Shown one piece after another: positions 34,336-43,158 of a stretch of 64,000 nt of DNA (position 1 is its first letter; every line of letters starts with the position of its first letter). This DNA comes from Chitinophaga sp. LS1 (lineage in GTDB: Bacteria; Bacteroidota; Bacteroidia; Chitinophagales; Chitinophagaceae): NCBI RefSeq assembly GCF_034274695.1, contig NZ_CP128362.1:2108001-2172000 (forward strand), given 5' to 3'. The position numbers and the translations under genes were made by a program. The notes beneath the pieces were generated by a model, which ran no database searches, was not told the origin of the DNA, and was given only the letters and a program-made list of their open reading frames with translations.

Positions 34336-34812
34336 ATGAATTATTTGCCTGGTGCATTCGATGTTCCTATGTGGTATATCGTTATGCACTTAAAGGGGGC
34401 ATCTGGTATTCTCACGCAAAAGAGATATTGCGATGTGCTGGCCCGCAGACTTAACCGTGATCAGGAGAATAGTCTGATCAGGGTTGATGATTACCTGCTA
34501 TTGCCTGACGCTTTATACCTGATGGTGCAGGAAGAGGCTTTGCAACTTGATGTATGGTGGCCAGCTTTCAGGGATCAGTTGCTGGAAGATCTGAAAGGAT
34601 TATATATCTCTGAACTGGTAGCCGGAGGGGCGACTTCTCCTGCAGTGGATATGCTGTGGGAACCTCTGTCTCATGAGTTGATCACTGGTCCGGAAGCCTT
34701 TGAGCACAGGGTAAATGAAATGTTGTTTTTACCTGTGCGCAAAGGGTTGGCTCCAGATCCGAACTACTATCCTTATAACAGTGTAAATAATAAAGCAGGG
34801 ATAGATCTATAA
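34336..34812 (+). CDS. Transposase-derived (Y1/REP-type-like) protein without catalytic residues
   Basis: A 158-residue protein. Its layout matches IS200/REP-associated tyrosine transposases: a strand WYIVMHLKG, then DDYLLLPDALYLMV at the position of the family motif AYVLMPNHVHLLV, then a helix and an end LWEPLSHELI ... VRKGLAPDPNYYPYNS, which fits the family pattern for the last part (NPV..GL..DP..YPYSS). The two metal-binding His of the HUH motif are missing (Asp-Ala-Leu-Tyr instead), and the catalytic Tyr position is a Glu in my alignment. It is therefore probably a domesticated, inactive relative that may still bind DNA hairpins. The identification rests on eye alignment only. It overlaps the next gene (other strand) by six bases at the stop. 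Confidence 0.55.
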   Translation: MNYLPGAFDVPMWYIVMHLKGASGILTQKRYCDVLARRLNRDQENSLIRVDDYLLLPDALYLMVQEEALQLDVWWPAFRDQLLEDLKGLYISELVAGGATSPAVDMLWEPLSHELITGPEAFEHRVNEMLFLPVRKGLAPDPNYYPYNSVNNKAGIDL

Positions 34813-35328
34813 TAATAACTGACCTACTTCTTCCCAGGTGTTTACACGTTTGTAGCCAGAAATATTGACATTGTGCGGTGCTGTAAACATCAACGGTTCG
34901 CCTTTGAAATATTGCAGATTTTTCACATGATCATCGATCATGTAATCGGCATGAACAATGGTCTTGGATCCACAGAAAACGATACGTTCCCACCCAATGA
35001 ATGGAAAATGCTCCTGTAACCAATCCAGCTTTTCAACGAGTGATTGTGGAAACTCCATGGCTGCAGATACGATGAATACATCATGTTTGTCAAATAATGC
35101 TTTGACTACCTCCTGGCAGTCTTTGATGACTGGCTTGTTCCTGAAGAACCCTGGTTCGTAAAGGAATCCTCTGATCACGTCTTTACCGGCAGGGAAGCCT
35201 TCTGTTTCCGGTAAGCCCATGAGGGAGTTTTTGTCAATTGTTTCACCGTAGCGTGCTGCGTACCAGTCGATGTATTGCTGGCATGTATCTGCCATAACTC
35301 CATCCATGTCTATTGCTATTCTTGCCAT
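34807..35328 (-). CDS. 5'-nucleotidase-like HAD protein (NT5C type)
   Basis: A 173-residue protein from ATG 35328. The HAD motif DMDGVMAD (residues about 7-14) supplies the nucleophile and acid Asp. Further motifs are FIVSAAMEFP (motif II Ser) and the end of motif III/IV with a Lys and MIDDHVKNL (Asp-Asp). This is the layout of the 5'(3')-deoxyribonucleotidase family (NT5C). It should remove phosphate from (deoxy)nucleoside monophosphates. The gene is divergent from the DeoR regulator across a 94-base region with several TTGCAA sites, so DeoR probably controls it. It ends against the transposase-like gene with a six-base overlap. Confidence 0.84.
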   Translation of the reverse strand: MARIAIDMDGVMADTCQQYIDWYAARYGETIDKNSLMGLPETEGFPAGKDVIRGFLYEPGFFRNKPVIKDCQEVVKALFDKHDVFIVSAAMEFPQSLVEKLDWLQEHFPFIGWERIVFCGSKTIVHADYMIDDHVKNLQYFKGEPLMFTAPHNVNISGYKRVNTWEEVGQLLL

Positions 35329-35331
35329 ATT

Positions 35332-35418
35332 TTGCAATTTATTGCAAAGTTATGCAAATAGTACAAAGTTCATAGCAAAATATTGCATGTTTTTACTTAA
35401 TATTGCAGGAAATTGCAA
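35332..35418. promoter_or_regulatory. Cluster of TTGCAA sites between the nucleotidase and DeoR genes
   Basis: The palindrome TTGCAA occurs at 35332-35337, 35342-35347 and 35413-35418, with related ATGCAAAT at 35353 and TATTGCA at 35381 and 35401. All lie between two divergent start codons (35328 and 35423). This is the place and form expected of an operator of the DeoR family protein encoded at 35423. The exact operator is not determined. Confidence 0.6.
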
Positions 35419-35422
35419 GAAC

Positions 35423-36169
35423 ATGCTGAAAGAGGAACGTTTTGAGTACATCCTCAGAAAGTTACAGGCAGATCATAAGGTGTTACATACGGAGTTGAGT
35501 AATGACTTAAATGTGTCAGAAGATACCGTGCGTCGTGATCTGGAAGCCTTGGCGCAAAATGGTTTGTTAATCAAAGTAAGGGGAGGGGCCATTCCTCATT
35601 CTCCCAATCCGTTTAATTTTACAGAAAGAATCACCATTCACGAAGATGATAAAAGAGCGATAGCCGACAAGGCCCTCTCATTTTTACACAATGGTCAGAC
35701 TATTATAATGGATGGTGGTACTACCACTTATGCACTCGTCAAGTTATTCCCACCTGCATTACAGCTAACCGTCGTTACTCCCAGTATTCCCATTGCTATG
35801 CAATTGATGGAACATCCGGGTGTAGACGTTATTCTTACCGGGGGGCGTATTTTCAAGAGTTCGCAGGTAACGGCGGGTATTGAAACGATTCGTATGCTCG
35901 AGAAGCTGCGTGCTGATATTTGTTTTATGGGTGTATGCAGTTTGCATACAGAAGTAGGCGTGACGGGGCCTCACCTGGATGAAGCCAGCGTAAAAAATGT
36001 GATGGTACAGTCATCAAGCAAAGTGATTGCCCTGGTGACGAGCGATAAGATGGGAACAGCGGAACCATACAAAGTATGTGATATAAGAGAGATGGATACG
36101 ATTATAACCGACGAGGCAGGATTAGCCATGGCAGGACCTTACAGAGAGCTGGGTATTAACGTGATCTGA
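35423..36169 (+). CDS. DeoR/GlpR family transcriptional regulator
   Basis: A 248-residue protein starting at ATG 35423 (MLKEERFEYILRKLQ). The winged helix-turn-helix of the DeoR family is visible (HTELSNDLNVSEDTVRRDLEALAQNGLLIKVRGGA), followed by a sugar-phosphate-binding domain with IIMDGGTTTYALV (phosphate loop) and later ADICFMGVCSLH. DeoR family members repress nearby carbohydrate or nucleoside genes and are released by a sugar phosphate. It is divergent from the nucleotidase gene and directly followed by the MFS transporter, which begins 15 bases after its stop. These three genes are therefore probably one regulatory unit. Confidence 0.93.
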   Translation: MLKEERFEYILRKLQADHKVLHTELSNDLNVSEDTVRRDLEALAQNGLLIKVRGGAIPHSPNPFNFTERITIHEDDKRAIADKALSFLHNGQTIIMDGGTTTYALVKLFPPALQLTVVTPSIPIAMQLMEHPGVDVILTGGRIFKSSQVTAGIETIRMLEKLRADICFMGVCSLHTEVGVTGPHLDEASVKNVMVQSSSKVIALVTSDKMGTAEPYKVCDIREMDTIITDEAGLAMAGPYRELGINVI

Positions 36170-36183
36170 TTTTAATTATCTAT

Positions 36184-37341
36184 ATGTTTCAGGTATTGAC
36201 AGCAGGCCTTCCGCAGCGGCGGCAGGCGCGCATAGCAGTGAGCGCACTATTTTTTCTGACGGGATTTTGCTTTTTCAGTTGGGCTACCCGTATTCCGGAC
36301 ATTCAACAAAAGTTACATCTTTCTGAAGGGCAGTTAGGTGGATTATTATTGGCTTTGCCGATAGGTTCCCTTTTGTCTATGCCAGCAGCTGGTGCGCTGG
36401 TCGGTAAGTATGGCAGCAGGCAGATCCTGCTGGTGTTTGGATCTTTGTATGGTTTGATTTTGCCGACCCTTGGACTGGCAGGGGAGACCTGGATACTCTT
36501 TACATTGTTGGTAGTGTTTGGTTTTTGTGGCAACATTGCCAATATTGCGGTGAACACCCAGGCGGTATTTGTAGAGAAAATGTATGGCAGATCTGTGATG
36601 GCTTCCTTTCATGGTTTGTGGAGTTCTGGTGGGTTGGCAGGATCTCTGCTGGCGTGGGGAATGCAGAAGTGGCATGTATTGCCCTATCAGCATTTTCTGG
36701 TGAGTATGGTGATTGTATTTATCATCCTTGCGGTGAATATCAATCATGTGGTAAGGCATGATGACAAAGCCGGTGAGCGAGAGGAGAAGCAGCCGCTATT
36801 TGTATTGCCTGACAAGTTCCTGATGATCCTTGGCATTATTGCGTTTGCATCTATGATTTGCGAGGGAGCTATGTTTGACTGGAGCGGGGTATATTTCAGA
36901 AAAGTGATTCATGTTAATATTGCGGTAGTAGGTACTAACGCCTTTATGAGTACCATGGCGTCTTTTCGCTTCCTGGCAGATTATCTGAAGTTGCGTTTTG
37001 GCGTAAAGCGGGTATTACAATTGAGTGGCGGACTCATTGCCGGCGGGCTGTTGCTGGCAGTTGTATTTCCATATTTTACTACTGCTATTATAGGATTTCT
37101 GATGGTCGGCGCAGGGGTATCTTCAGTTGTTCCACTGGTATATAGTGCAGCAGGGCGGAGTAATACTATGACTCCGGGAATGGCGCTGGCGGCGGTTTCT
37201 ACGATTGGTTATCTCGGATTTCTGTTTGGTCCGGTATTGATTGGGTTAGTTGCTCAGATCAGTAGTCTGAGGGCGTCTTTCTTTCTCATTGCTCTGATGG
37301 GGTTATCTATTGCAGTGATGAGTAACCGTGTCAAAAATTAA
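36184..37341 (+). CDS. MFS transporter (YbjJ-like)
   Basis: A 385-residue membrane protein with about 12 hydrophobic segments. The first (ALFFLTGFCFFSWATRIPDIQ) and the loop LSMPAAGALVGKYGSRQIL fit the YbjJ-type MFS branch. In E. coli ybjJ is next to a HAD phosphatase gene, and here it is close to a HAD nucleotidase gene, which supports a functional link. Substrate unknown: a sugar or nucleoside-related solute is the best guess from the DeoR regulator. It follows the DeoR gene after 15 bases. A hairpin starts four bases after its stop (37345-37366) and a terminator follows at 37404. Confidence 0.87.
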   Translation: MFQVLTAGLPQRRQARIAVSALFFLTGFCFFSWATRIPDIQQKLHLSEGQLGGLLLALPIGSLLSMPAAGALVGKYGSRQILLVFGSLYGLILPTLGLAGETWILFTLLVVFGFCGNIANIAVNTQAVFVEKMYGRSVMASFHGLWSSGGLAGSLLAWGMQKWHVLPYQHFLVSMVIVFIILAVNINHVVRHDDKAGEREEKQPLFVLPDKFLMILGIIAFASMICEGAMFDWSGVYFRKVIHVNIAVVGTNAFMSTMASFRFLADYLKLRFGVKRVLQLSGGLIAGGLLLAVVFPYFTTAIIGFLMVGAGVSSVVPLVYSAAGRSNTMTPGMALAAVSTIGYLGFLFGPVLIGLVAQISSLRASFFLIALMGLSIAVMSNRVKN

Positions 37342-37403
37342 AAAGCATATCCAGGAATGGATATGCGTTAGCTCTTACAAAAAGAAAAAACATTATTATT
37401 ATC

Positions 37404-37446
37404 GGGGAAGGCACTTGTCTAAAAGCAGGTGCCTTCCCTGTTTTAT
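37404..37446 (+). terminator. Terminator after the MFS transporter gene
   Basis: GGGAAGGCAC (37405-37414) pairs with GTGCCTTCCC (37429-37438), followed by TGTTTTAT. A further hairpin of 9 base pairs lies at 37345-37366. Confidence 0.8.
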
Positions 37447-37813
37447 AGTTATTATTATTTGCCGGATTGTGAATTTCCTGCCCAAGCCATAGGCCACCTT
37501 CATGCAGATGGTTGGCATATCTGGATCTGACTTTGTTTGCTCAGTAAGAAAATAATTTGGGCGTTAAGAAATTATTACGTGTGCAAACATACAATGGACA
37601 ATGGTGTTATTTTGTGTGTGGATGATAATTGGTTGATGCCCCAAACAGTAATCTGCTGGTATTTAACGGATTATTTAAAAACAATATATATATCCATTGG
37701 ATAACTGGTATTGCGGCGCTGCAAATTTATATATGTTTAAATATTATTCATCAAGGGAATTGCAGACCATTATTGGGTTTCAGGCGATAGATTCCATCGC
37801 GTTTCAAAGTTTA
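37447..37813. other. Intergenic stretch between the transporter terminator and carB
   Basis: About 370 bases with no gene. The part near 37730-37820 is AT-rich and may hold upstream promoter elements for carB. I found no tRNA, no clear hairpin with a T tail and no repeat. Confidence 0.45.
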
Positions 37814-37846
37814 TTGCGACAATAAAATTTATAACCCTTAATTTTG
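37814..37846 (+). promoter_or_regulatory. Possible promoter of carB
   Basis: TTG (37814-37816), 22 bases, TAATTTTG (37839-37846). The -7 box matches TAnnTTTG. Transcription would start near 37853, giving a leader of about 63 bases. Confidence 0.45.
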
Positions 37847-37915
37847 CACGATTTTTTTGTCGGGTGAATGAGAAGAAAATCAGCCAGGTTTTAATTTTTT
37901 CAATGAAATACGCAA

Positions 37916-40732
37916 ATGCCTAAAGACTCTTCTATCAAATCTGTTCTTATTATTGGTTCTGGTCCTATTATTATTGGTCAGGCATGTGAATTTGACTACT
38001 CCGGTTCTCAGGCAGCACGTTCTCTGCGTGAGGAAGGTATCAAAGTGATCCTGATAAATTCCAATCCGGCCACTATCATGACTGACCCTATGATGGCCGA
38101 TAGGGTATACTTACTACCCCTGACGGTGGAGAGTATAGAACAGATACTGGAAGAGCAGCAGATAGACGCTGTGTTACCTACCATGGGTGGTCAGACCGCC
38201 CTGAACCTTTGTAAGGAGGTAGATGAACTGGGTATCTGGGAAAAATACAATGTTCGCCTGATTGGGGTGGATATCAAAGCTATCGACAAAGCAGAAGACC
38301 GTGAACAGTTCCGCCAGTGGATGATCCAGCTGGGTGTACCTGTAGCACCTGCAAAAACAGCTAACTCCTTCCTGGAAGGTAAAGAATTCGCACAGGAAAT
38401 CGGTTTCCCGCTGGTAATCCGTCCTTCCTTCACCCTGGGTGGTACCGGTGGTGGTTTTGTGCACACCAAAGATGATCTGGACGAAGCTTTGCAGCGTGGT
38501 CTTCAGGCATCTCCGATCCATGAAGTACTGGTAGAGAAAGCCGTACTGGGTTGGAAGGAGTTCGAACTGGAACTGTTGCGTGATTCCAAAGACAACGTAG
38601 TGATCATCTGTACAGTGGAAAACCTGGATCCAATGGGTATCCATACAGGTGATTCCATCACTGTGGCACCTGCCATGACGCTGAGTGACACTGCTTATCA
38701 GCTGATGCGTAACAAGGCGATGGAGATGATGCGTGATCTTGGCAACTTTGCTGGTGGTTGTAACGTACAGTTCTCTCTGAATCCTGCTACTGAAGAGATC
38801 ATCGCCATAGAAATCAATCCTCGTGTGAGCCGCTCTTCTGCACTGGCTTCCAAAGCAACTGGTTATCCAATTGCAAAGATTGCTGCTAAACTGGCAATCG
38901 GTTATACACTGGATGAACTGGAGAACCAGATCACCAGAACCACCTCAGCTTTCTTCGAACCAGCACTGGACTACGTAATCGTAAAGATGCCACGCTGGAA
39001 CTTCGATAAATTTAAAGGTGCTGATCAGACACTGGGGCTGCAGATGAAGTCAGTAGGTGAGGTAATGGCAATTGGCCGTACTTTCCCTGAGGCTTTGCAG
39101 AAGGCTTGTCAGAGTCTGGAAAACGATGCACTGGGTCTGGGTTACTATGGTAAATCCCAGATGAAGAGCGAGCAGCTGCTGGAAAGAATGAAGACACCTA
39201 CCTGGGACAGGATTTTCCGTATCAAGGATGCCCTGATGGAAGGTGTATCTGTAAAGCACCTGCACCAGCTTACTTATATTGACAAATGGTTCCTGCACCA
39301 GATCAATGATATCGTGACCCTGGAAAAACAACTGATGGAGCACGATCTGGATACAATACCTGTTGATATGCTGCGCGAAGCAAAACGTATGGGCTTCTCT
39401 GATGCACAGCTGGTACACCTGTTGGGTAACTGTGAAGAAGAAGAGGTATACGCAAAACGTAAGGAACTGGGCATCACCCGTACTTACAAAATGGTAGATA
39501 CCTGCTCTGCGGAATTTGAAGCAAAAACTCCTTATTTCTACTCCACATTTGATTCTGTAAACGAAAGTCAGCCTTCTGAAAATAAGAAAGTAATCGTACT
39601 GGGTTCAGGTCCTAACCGTATCGGTCAGGGTATTGAATTCGACTACTGCTGTACGCATGGTCTGCAGGCGATACAGGAATGCGGTTACGATGCTATCATG
39701 GTAAACTGTAACCCTGAAACTGTATCTACTGATTTCGATATGGCGAACAAGCTGTACTTCGAACCAGTGTTCTGGGAACATCTGTGGGAGATTATCGAGC
39801 TGGAAAAACCTGAAGGGGTGATTGTACAGCTAGGTGGTCAGACTGCGCTGAAACTGGCTAAAAAACTGGAAGAAAAAGGAATCCGCATCATCGGTACATC
39901 CTTTGACAACATGGATATTGCCGAAGACCGTGGCCGTTTCTCCGACCTGCTGAAAGAACTGAACATTCCTTATCCTAAGTATGGCACTGCCTACAATACG
40001 GACGATGCGATTGAAGTAGCGAAAGAAGTTGGTTATCCGGTACTGGTTCGTCCTTCATATGTATTGGGCGGTCAGCGTATGCGTATCGTAATTAACGAAG
40101 AAGAACTGGAAAGCTCTGTACTGAGCCTGCTGAAACACTTACCAGGTAACAAGATCCTGATTGACCACTTCCTGGATCGTTGTCAGGAGGCGGAGATCGA
40201 CGGTATCTTTGATGGCGAAAACTTCCATGTAATGGGCGTAATGGAGCACATCGAGCCTGCAGGTATTCACAGTGGCGACAGTAATGCGGTACTGCCAGCG
40301 TTCAACCTTTCTCCAATGGAAGTAACAACAATGGAGTACTACGCTGAGAAGATTGCAAGGGCACTTGATATCCGTGGATTGATCAACATTCAGTTTGCCA
40401 TCAAGAATGGTCAGGTGTTTGTGATCGAAGCTAACCCACGTGCATCGCGTACTACACCATTCATCGCAAAAGCTTACCAGGTGCCATACCTGAACATAGC
40501 TACCAAAGTGATGCTGGGTAAGAATAAACTGACCGATTTCACCATCGAGAAGAAACTGGACGGTTTTGCAATTAAGGAGCCTGTGTTCTCTTTCAATAAG
40601 TTCCCAGGTGTGAACAAGGAATTAGGCCCTGAAATGAAATCAACAGGTGAAGCGATCCGCTTTATTAAAGACCTGCGTGATCCATATTTCAGAACCTTGT
40701 ACAAGGAGAAGAGCATGTATCTGAGCAAATAA
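37916..40732 (+). CDS. carB: Carbamoyl-phosphate synthase large subunit, short form
   Basis: A 938-residue enzyme. It starts [33 protein letters not shown], the N-terminal signature of CarB. Two ATP-grasp synthetase halves are visible (first: [41 protein letters not shown]; second: [33 protein letters not shown]). It ends about 15 residues after the second half, where the E. coli enzyme (about 1073 residues) continues with a 140-residue regulatory MGS domain. That allosteric domain, which binds UMP, IMP and ornithine, is absent. A terminator follows within 25 bases, so no lost remnant is hidden. The small subunit gene carA is not adjacent. Confidence 0.95.
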   Translation: MPKDSSIKSVLIIGSGPIIIGQACEFDYSGSQAARSLREEGIKVILINSNPATIMTDPMMADRVYLLPLTVESIEQILEEQQIDAVLPTMGGQTALNLCKEVDELGIWEKYNVRLIGVDIKAIDKAEDREQFRQWMIQLGVPVAPAKTANSFLEGKEFAQEIGFPLVIRPSFTLGGTGGGFVHTKDDLDEALQRGLQASPIHEVLVEKAVLGWKEFELELLRDSKDNVVIICTVENLDPMGIHTGDSITVAPAMTLSDTAYQLMRNKAMEMMRDLGNFAGGCNVQFSLNPATEEIIAIEINPRVSRSSALASKATGYPIAKIAAKLAIGYTLDELENQITRTTSAFFEPALDYVIVKMPRWNFDKFKGADQTLGLQMKSVGEVMAIGRTFPEALQKACQSLENDALGLGYYGKSQMKSEQLLERMKTPTWDRIFRIKDALMEGVSVKHLHQLTYIDKWFLHQINDIVTLEKQLMEHDLDTIPVDMLREAKRMGFSDAQLVHLLGNCEEEEVYAKRKELGITRTYKMVDTCSAEFEAKTPYFYSTFDSVNESQPSENKKVIVLGSGPNRIGQGIEFDYCCTHGLQAIQECGYDAIMVNCNPETVSTDFDMANKLYFEPVFWEHLWEIIELEKPEGVIVQLGGQTALKLAKKLEEKGIRIIGTSFDNMDIAEDRGRFSDLLKELNIPYPKYGTAYNTDDAIEVAKEVGYPVLVRPSYVLGGQRMRIVINEEELESSVLSLLKHLPGNKILIDHFLDRCQEAEIDGIFDGENFHVMGVMEHIEPAGIHSGDSNAVLPAFNLSPMEVTTMEYYAEKIARALDIRGLINIQFAIKNGQVFVIEANPRASRTTPFIAKAYQVPYLNIATKVMLGKNKLTDFTIEKKLDGFAIKEPVFSFNKFPGVNKELGPEMKSTGEAIRFIKDLRDPYFRTLYKEKSMYLSK

Positions 40733-40754
40733 CTTGTTACAGCATATTTTTGAA

Positions 40755-40790
40755 AAGGGGTGTATCTCAATAAGATGCATCCCTTTTTTT
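40755..40790 (+). terminator. Terminator of carB
   Basis: A hairpin with the stem AAGGGgTGtATCT against AGATGCATCCCTT (40756-40768 and 40773-40785) and seven T after it. Confidence 0.82.
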
Positions 40791-40859
40791 ATGCTATTAC
40801 TGCATGTTTAATGCATTGAATAAAGTGAAGTATTAATGCAGTGGGAGTATAAAAAAATC

Positions 40860-40890
40860 AGAGCCTGATGAAGATCAGGCTCTTTCTTTT
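40860..40890. terminator. Second terminator downstream of carB
   Basis: A perfect 10-base stem (40860-40869 AGAGCCTGAT with 40874-40883) with a four-base loop, then TTCTTTT. The A run before the stem also allows use on the minus strand. No gene lies between it and the first terminator (40791-40859). Confidence 0.78.
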
Positions 40891-41206
40891 CCCTCAAAAT
40901 AACCATTAAAGACACGACTATTTACTTACATAAATAGCGTGACCGGTAATGCAGTTTACTATAAATATTAAATATTAAAAAGATGTTAACTAATCAATAA
41001 CAGATGAAAATAGTGATAATTCTTATTTATATGATTAGTAATTATATAATAAATATTTATTAATTTATATGTGTAAAACATCTTTTAAAGGCATGAATAT
41101 TTTCATCTTATTAACTTATCATGATGACTTTCCGGGTATCAAATTTTTACTCCTGAGATTGGTGAAGTAAATTGCCGTATTCCATTTTGTTAACCAATAT
41201 AAGGTC
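40891..41206. other. Intergenic stretch before comEC
   Basis: About 315 AT-rich bases. No gene, no tRNA, no strong hairpin and no clear promoter consensus were found. The very AT-rich part is 40965-41070. Confidence 0.4.
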
Positions 41207-43147
41207 ATGTTTGTTTACATTCTGAAAACCGCTCCTTTTTTGCGGATTGTGATTCCATTTATGTTGGGAATCATCTGGCCATTACCATTGTTGTTTGTTA
41301 TTCCGGGTGTGTTATTTCTTTTAATGCTTCATGTAGGAATTGGTTATCTGCCGCTATGGGTAAGGTTTAAACTGGATGTGTACAGGGGAATAATTCTACA
41401 ATTATTACTTGTATGCATGGGATGTATGCTGGTAGATGCAAAAGAAAAATGTAAACATCATCTAATCAAAGCGGCACCTGATGAGGTGTTGGTGGGTACG
41501 ATAGCAGCCCCGATACAAAGTAGTCAATATGGATATAGAACAGTAGTTGAACTACAAACGAAAGAACAGTTACTGATTTATTTTCCTCCGGATAGCGCTG
41601 TCATGGCTATTCAGGAAGGAGACCGGTTATTGTTCAACGGCGCCGTACAACTCATTTCTTTCAATGGTAATCCTGGTTCATTCAATTATCGTGAATACTG
41701 TGCAACACGATATATTTATCAGCAGGTACACCTGCAAACAGGCCACTGGCGGCATATTTCGCTACCTAAAAGTATCTTGCTGCGTTGTCGCAATAGTTGT
41801 CTGCAAATCATCAACCAATGTATAGGTGGCCGGGAAGCTGGTCTGGCAGCGGCTTTACTAATAGGGTACCGATATGGTTTAGACAGAGAAATGGTGAATG
41901 ATTATATGCAAACGGGCATTGTACATATCATCGCTATTTCAGGTATGCATCTGGCATTGATATATGGTTGTCTGATCTGGAGCCTGCAATGGCTGCCGAT
42001 ACCTTCTCTGAAAGGAGTGCTGATCATCGTGGTGGTATGGGGGTTTACTTTGCTTACAGGTGCTTCTGCTTCGGTATTGAGAGCTGCCGTGATGCTGACT
42101 GTAGTGACTGTCGGGAAGTTCTTTTTAGACCGTGATTCTTCTACTTATAATCAGCTTGCGCTTTCTGCATTTCTGTTGCTATGTTATGATCCTGCGCTGA
42201 TAAAAGATGTAGGTTTTCAATTGTCTTACCTGGCGGTGTTGGGCATCCTGTTACTGAATAAGCCCTTCGATAGTAAATCTTATTGGTGGCGGAAACTAAG
42301 GGAAGCCATCACAATCGCTATCGCTGCACAAGCTATTACTTTCCCTTTGTGCCTTTACCTCTTTGGACAGTTTCCACTTTATTTTCTGCCAGCGAATCTA
42401 CTGGCGGTACCCTTGTCTACCTTAATCCTGTATGGTGAAATAATGTTATTGTGTGTGCAGACACACTGGCTGGGCGCATGTCTGCAATGGTTATTGATCA
42501 TGATGAATACTATTGTTGAATGGATAGGACATTTGCCGGGCGCATTAATTACAGGGTTGCATATATCAGTGTATGGAGTCGTGGCATTGTATGTTTGTAT
42601 TGTTGCATACTTAGCAGGCAAGAAAGGGATTGTTTACATGATGGGCGCTCTTTGTCTGTGGAGTCTGATTGTACTGCCAGAAAAGTTACAGCGGCAACAA
42701 CAGCAGGTCATGATTGTGTACAATCAGCCACGGCATACGGGCATTGACTTTATCCAGGGGCATGTAGTTCAGTTCGCAGGTGATGATAGCATATCTGCTG
42801 ATATGCTGCGGGCAGCAAGGGATTTTTACGACGCTGATACAGGAAGGTTAGCAGGGTTTGAACAGCTGGGGCATTTTATTTGTTGTGGAAACAAGCGCGT
42901 GGTAATAGTAGACAGCGCACTGCCTGCTGGCAGACCCACAAAAAAATTCAAGACAGATTATCTTTTACTGTCACATAATCCACGTGTGGCAATCAAAGAT
43001 TTGCAAGGGTTTTACGATGTGGGCTGCTTTATTTTTGACGCATCCAGTTCCCGCAGCAGGATAGAGGAATGGAAAAGTGAATGTTACGCGCTAACTTTGC
43101 GCTTCCTTTCGGTTCCGGACCAGGGAGCCTATGTTGTAAATTTCTAA
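41207..43147 (+). CDS. comEC: ComEC/Rec2 family DNA uptake channel (without beta-lactamase-like domain)
   Basis: A 646-residue membrane protein. An N-terminal OB-like part (DUF4131, with AAPIQSSQYGYRTVVEL and NPGSFNYREYCATRYIYQQV) is followed by the competence domain (AALLIGYRYGLDREMVNDYMQTGIVHIIAISGMHLALIYG, typical of ComEC) with many membrane helices. In species that take up DNA this forms the inner-membrane channel for one strand. It lacks the C-terminal metallo-beta-lactamase domain of Bacillus ComEC, as known for Bacteroidota; its soluble tail from about residue 490 is short and of unclear fold. It overlaps or nearly touches purH: the purH start at 43159 lies 12 bases past its stop. Confidence 0.9.
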   Translation: MFVYILKTAPFLRIVIPFMLGIIWPLPLLFVIPGVLFLLMLHVGIGYLPLWVRFKLDVYRGIILQLLLVCMGCMLVDAKEKCKHHLIKAAPDEVLVGTIAAPIQSSQYGYRTVVELQTKEQLLIYFPPDSAVMAIQEGDRLLFNGAVQLISFNGNPGSFNYREYCATRYIYQQVHLQTGHWRHISLPKSILLRCRNSCLQIINQCIGGREAGLAAALLIGYRYGLDREMVNDYMQTGIVHIIAISGMHLALIYGCLIWSLQWLPIPSLKGVLIIVVVWGFTLLTGASASVLRAAVMLTVVTVGKFFLDRDSSTYNQLALSAFLLLCYDPALIKDVGFQLSYLAVLGILLLNKPFDSKSYWWRKLREAITIAIAAQAITFPLCLYLFGQFPLYFLPANLLAVPLSTLILYGEIMLLCVQTHWLGACLQWLLIMMNTIVEWIGHLPGALITGLHISVYGVVALYVCIVAYLAGKKGIVYMMGALCLWSLIVLPEKLQRQQQQVMIVYNQPRHTGIDFIQGHVVQFAGDDSISADMLRAARDFYDADTGRLAGFEQLGHFICCGNKRVVIVDSALPAGRPTKKFKTDYLLLSHNPRVAIKDLQGFYDVGCFIFDASSSRSRIEEWKSECYALTLRFLSVPDQGAYVVNF

Positions 43148-43158
43148 TGTTTCCATAC

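Noticed and set aside
34336..34812. Active IS200-type insertion sequence
   Set aside because: No terminal hairpins or target repeats were recognised and the catalytic residues are missing.
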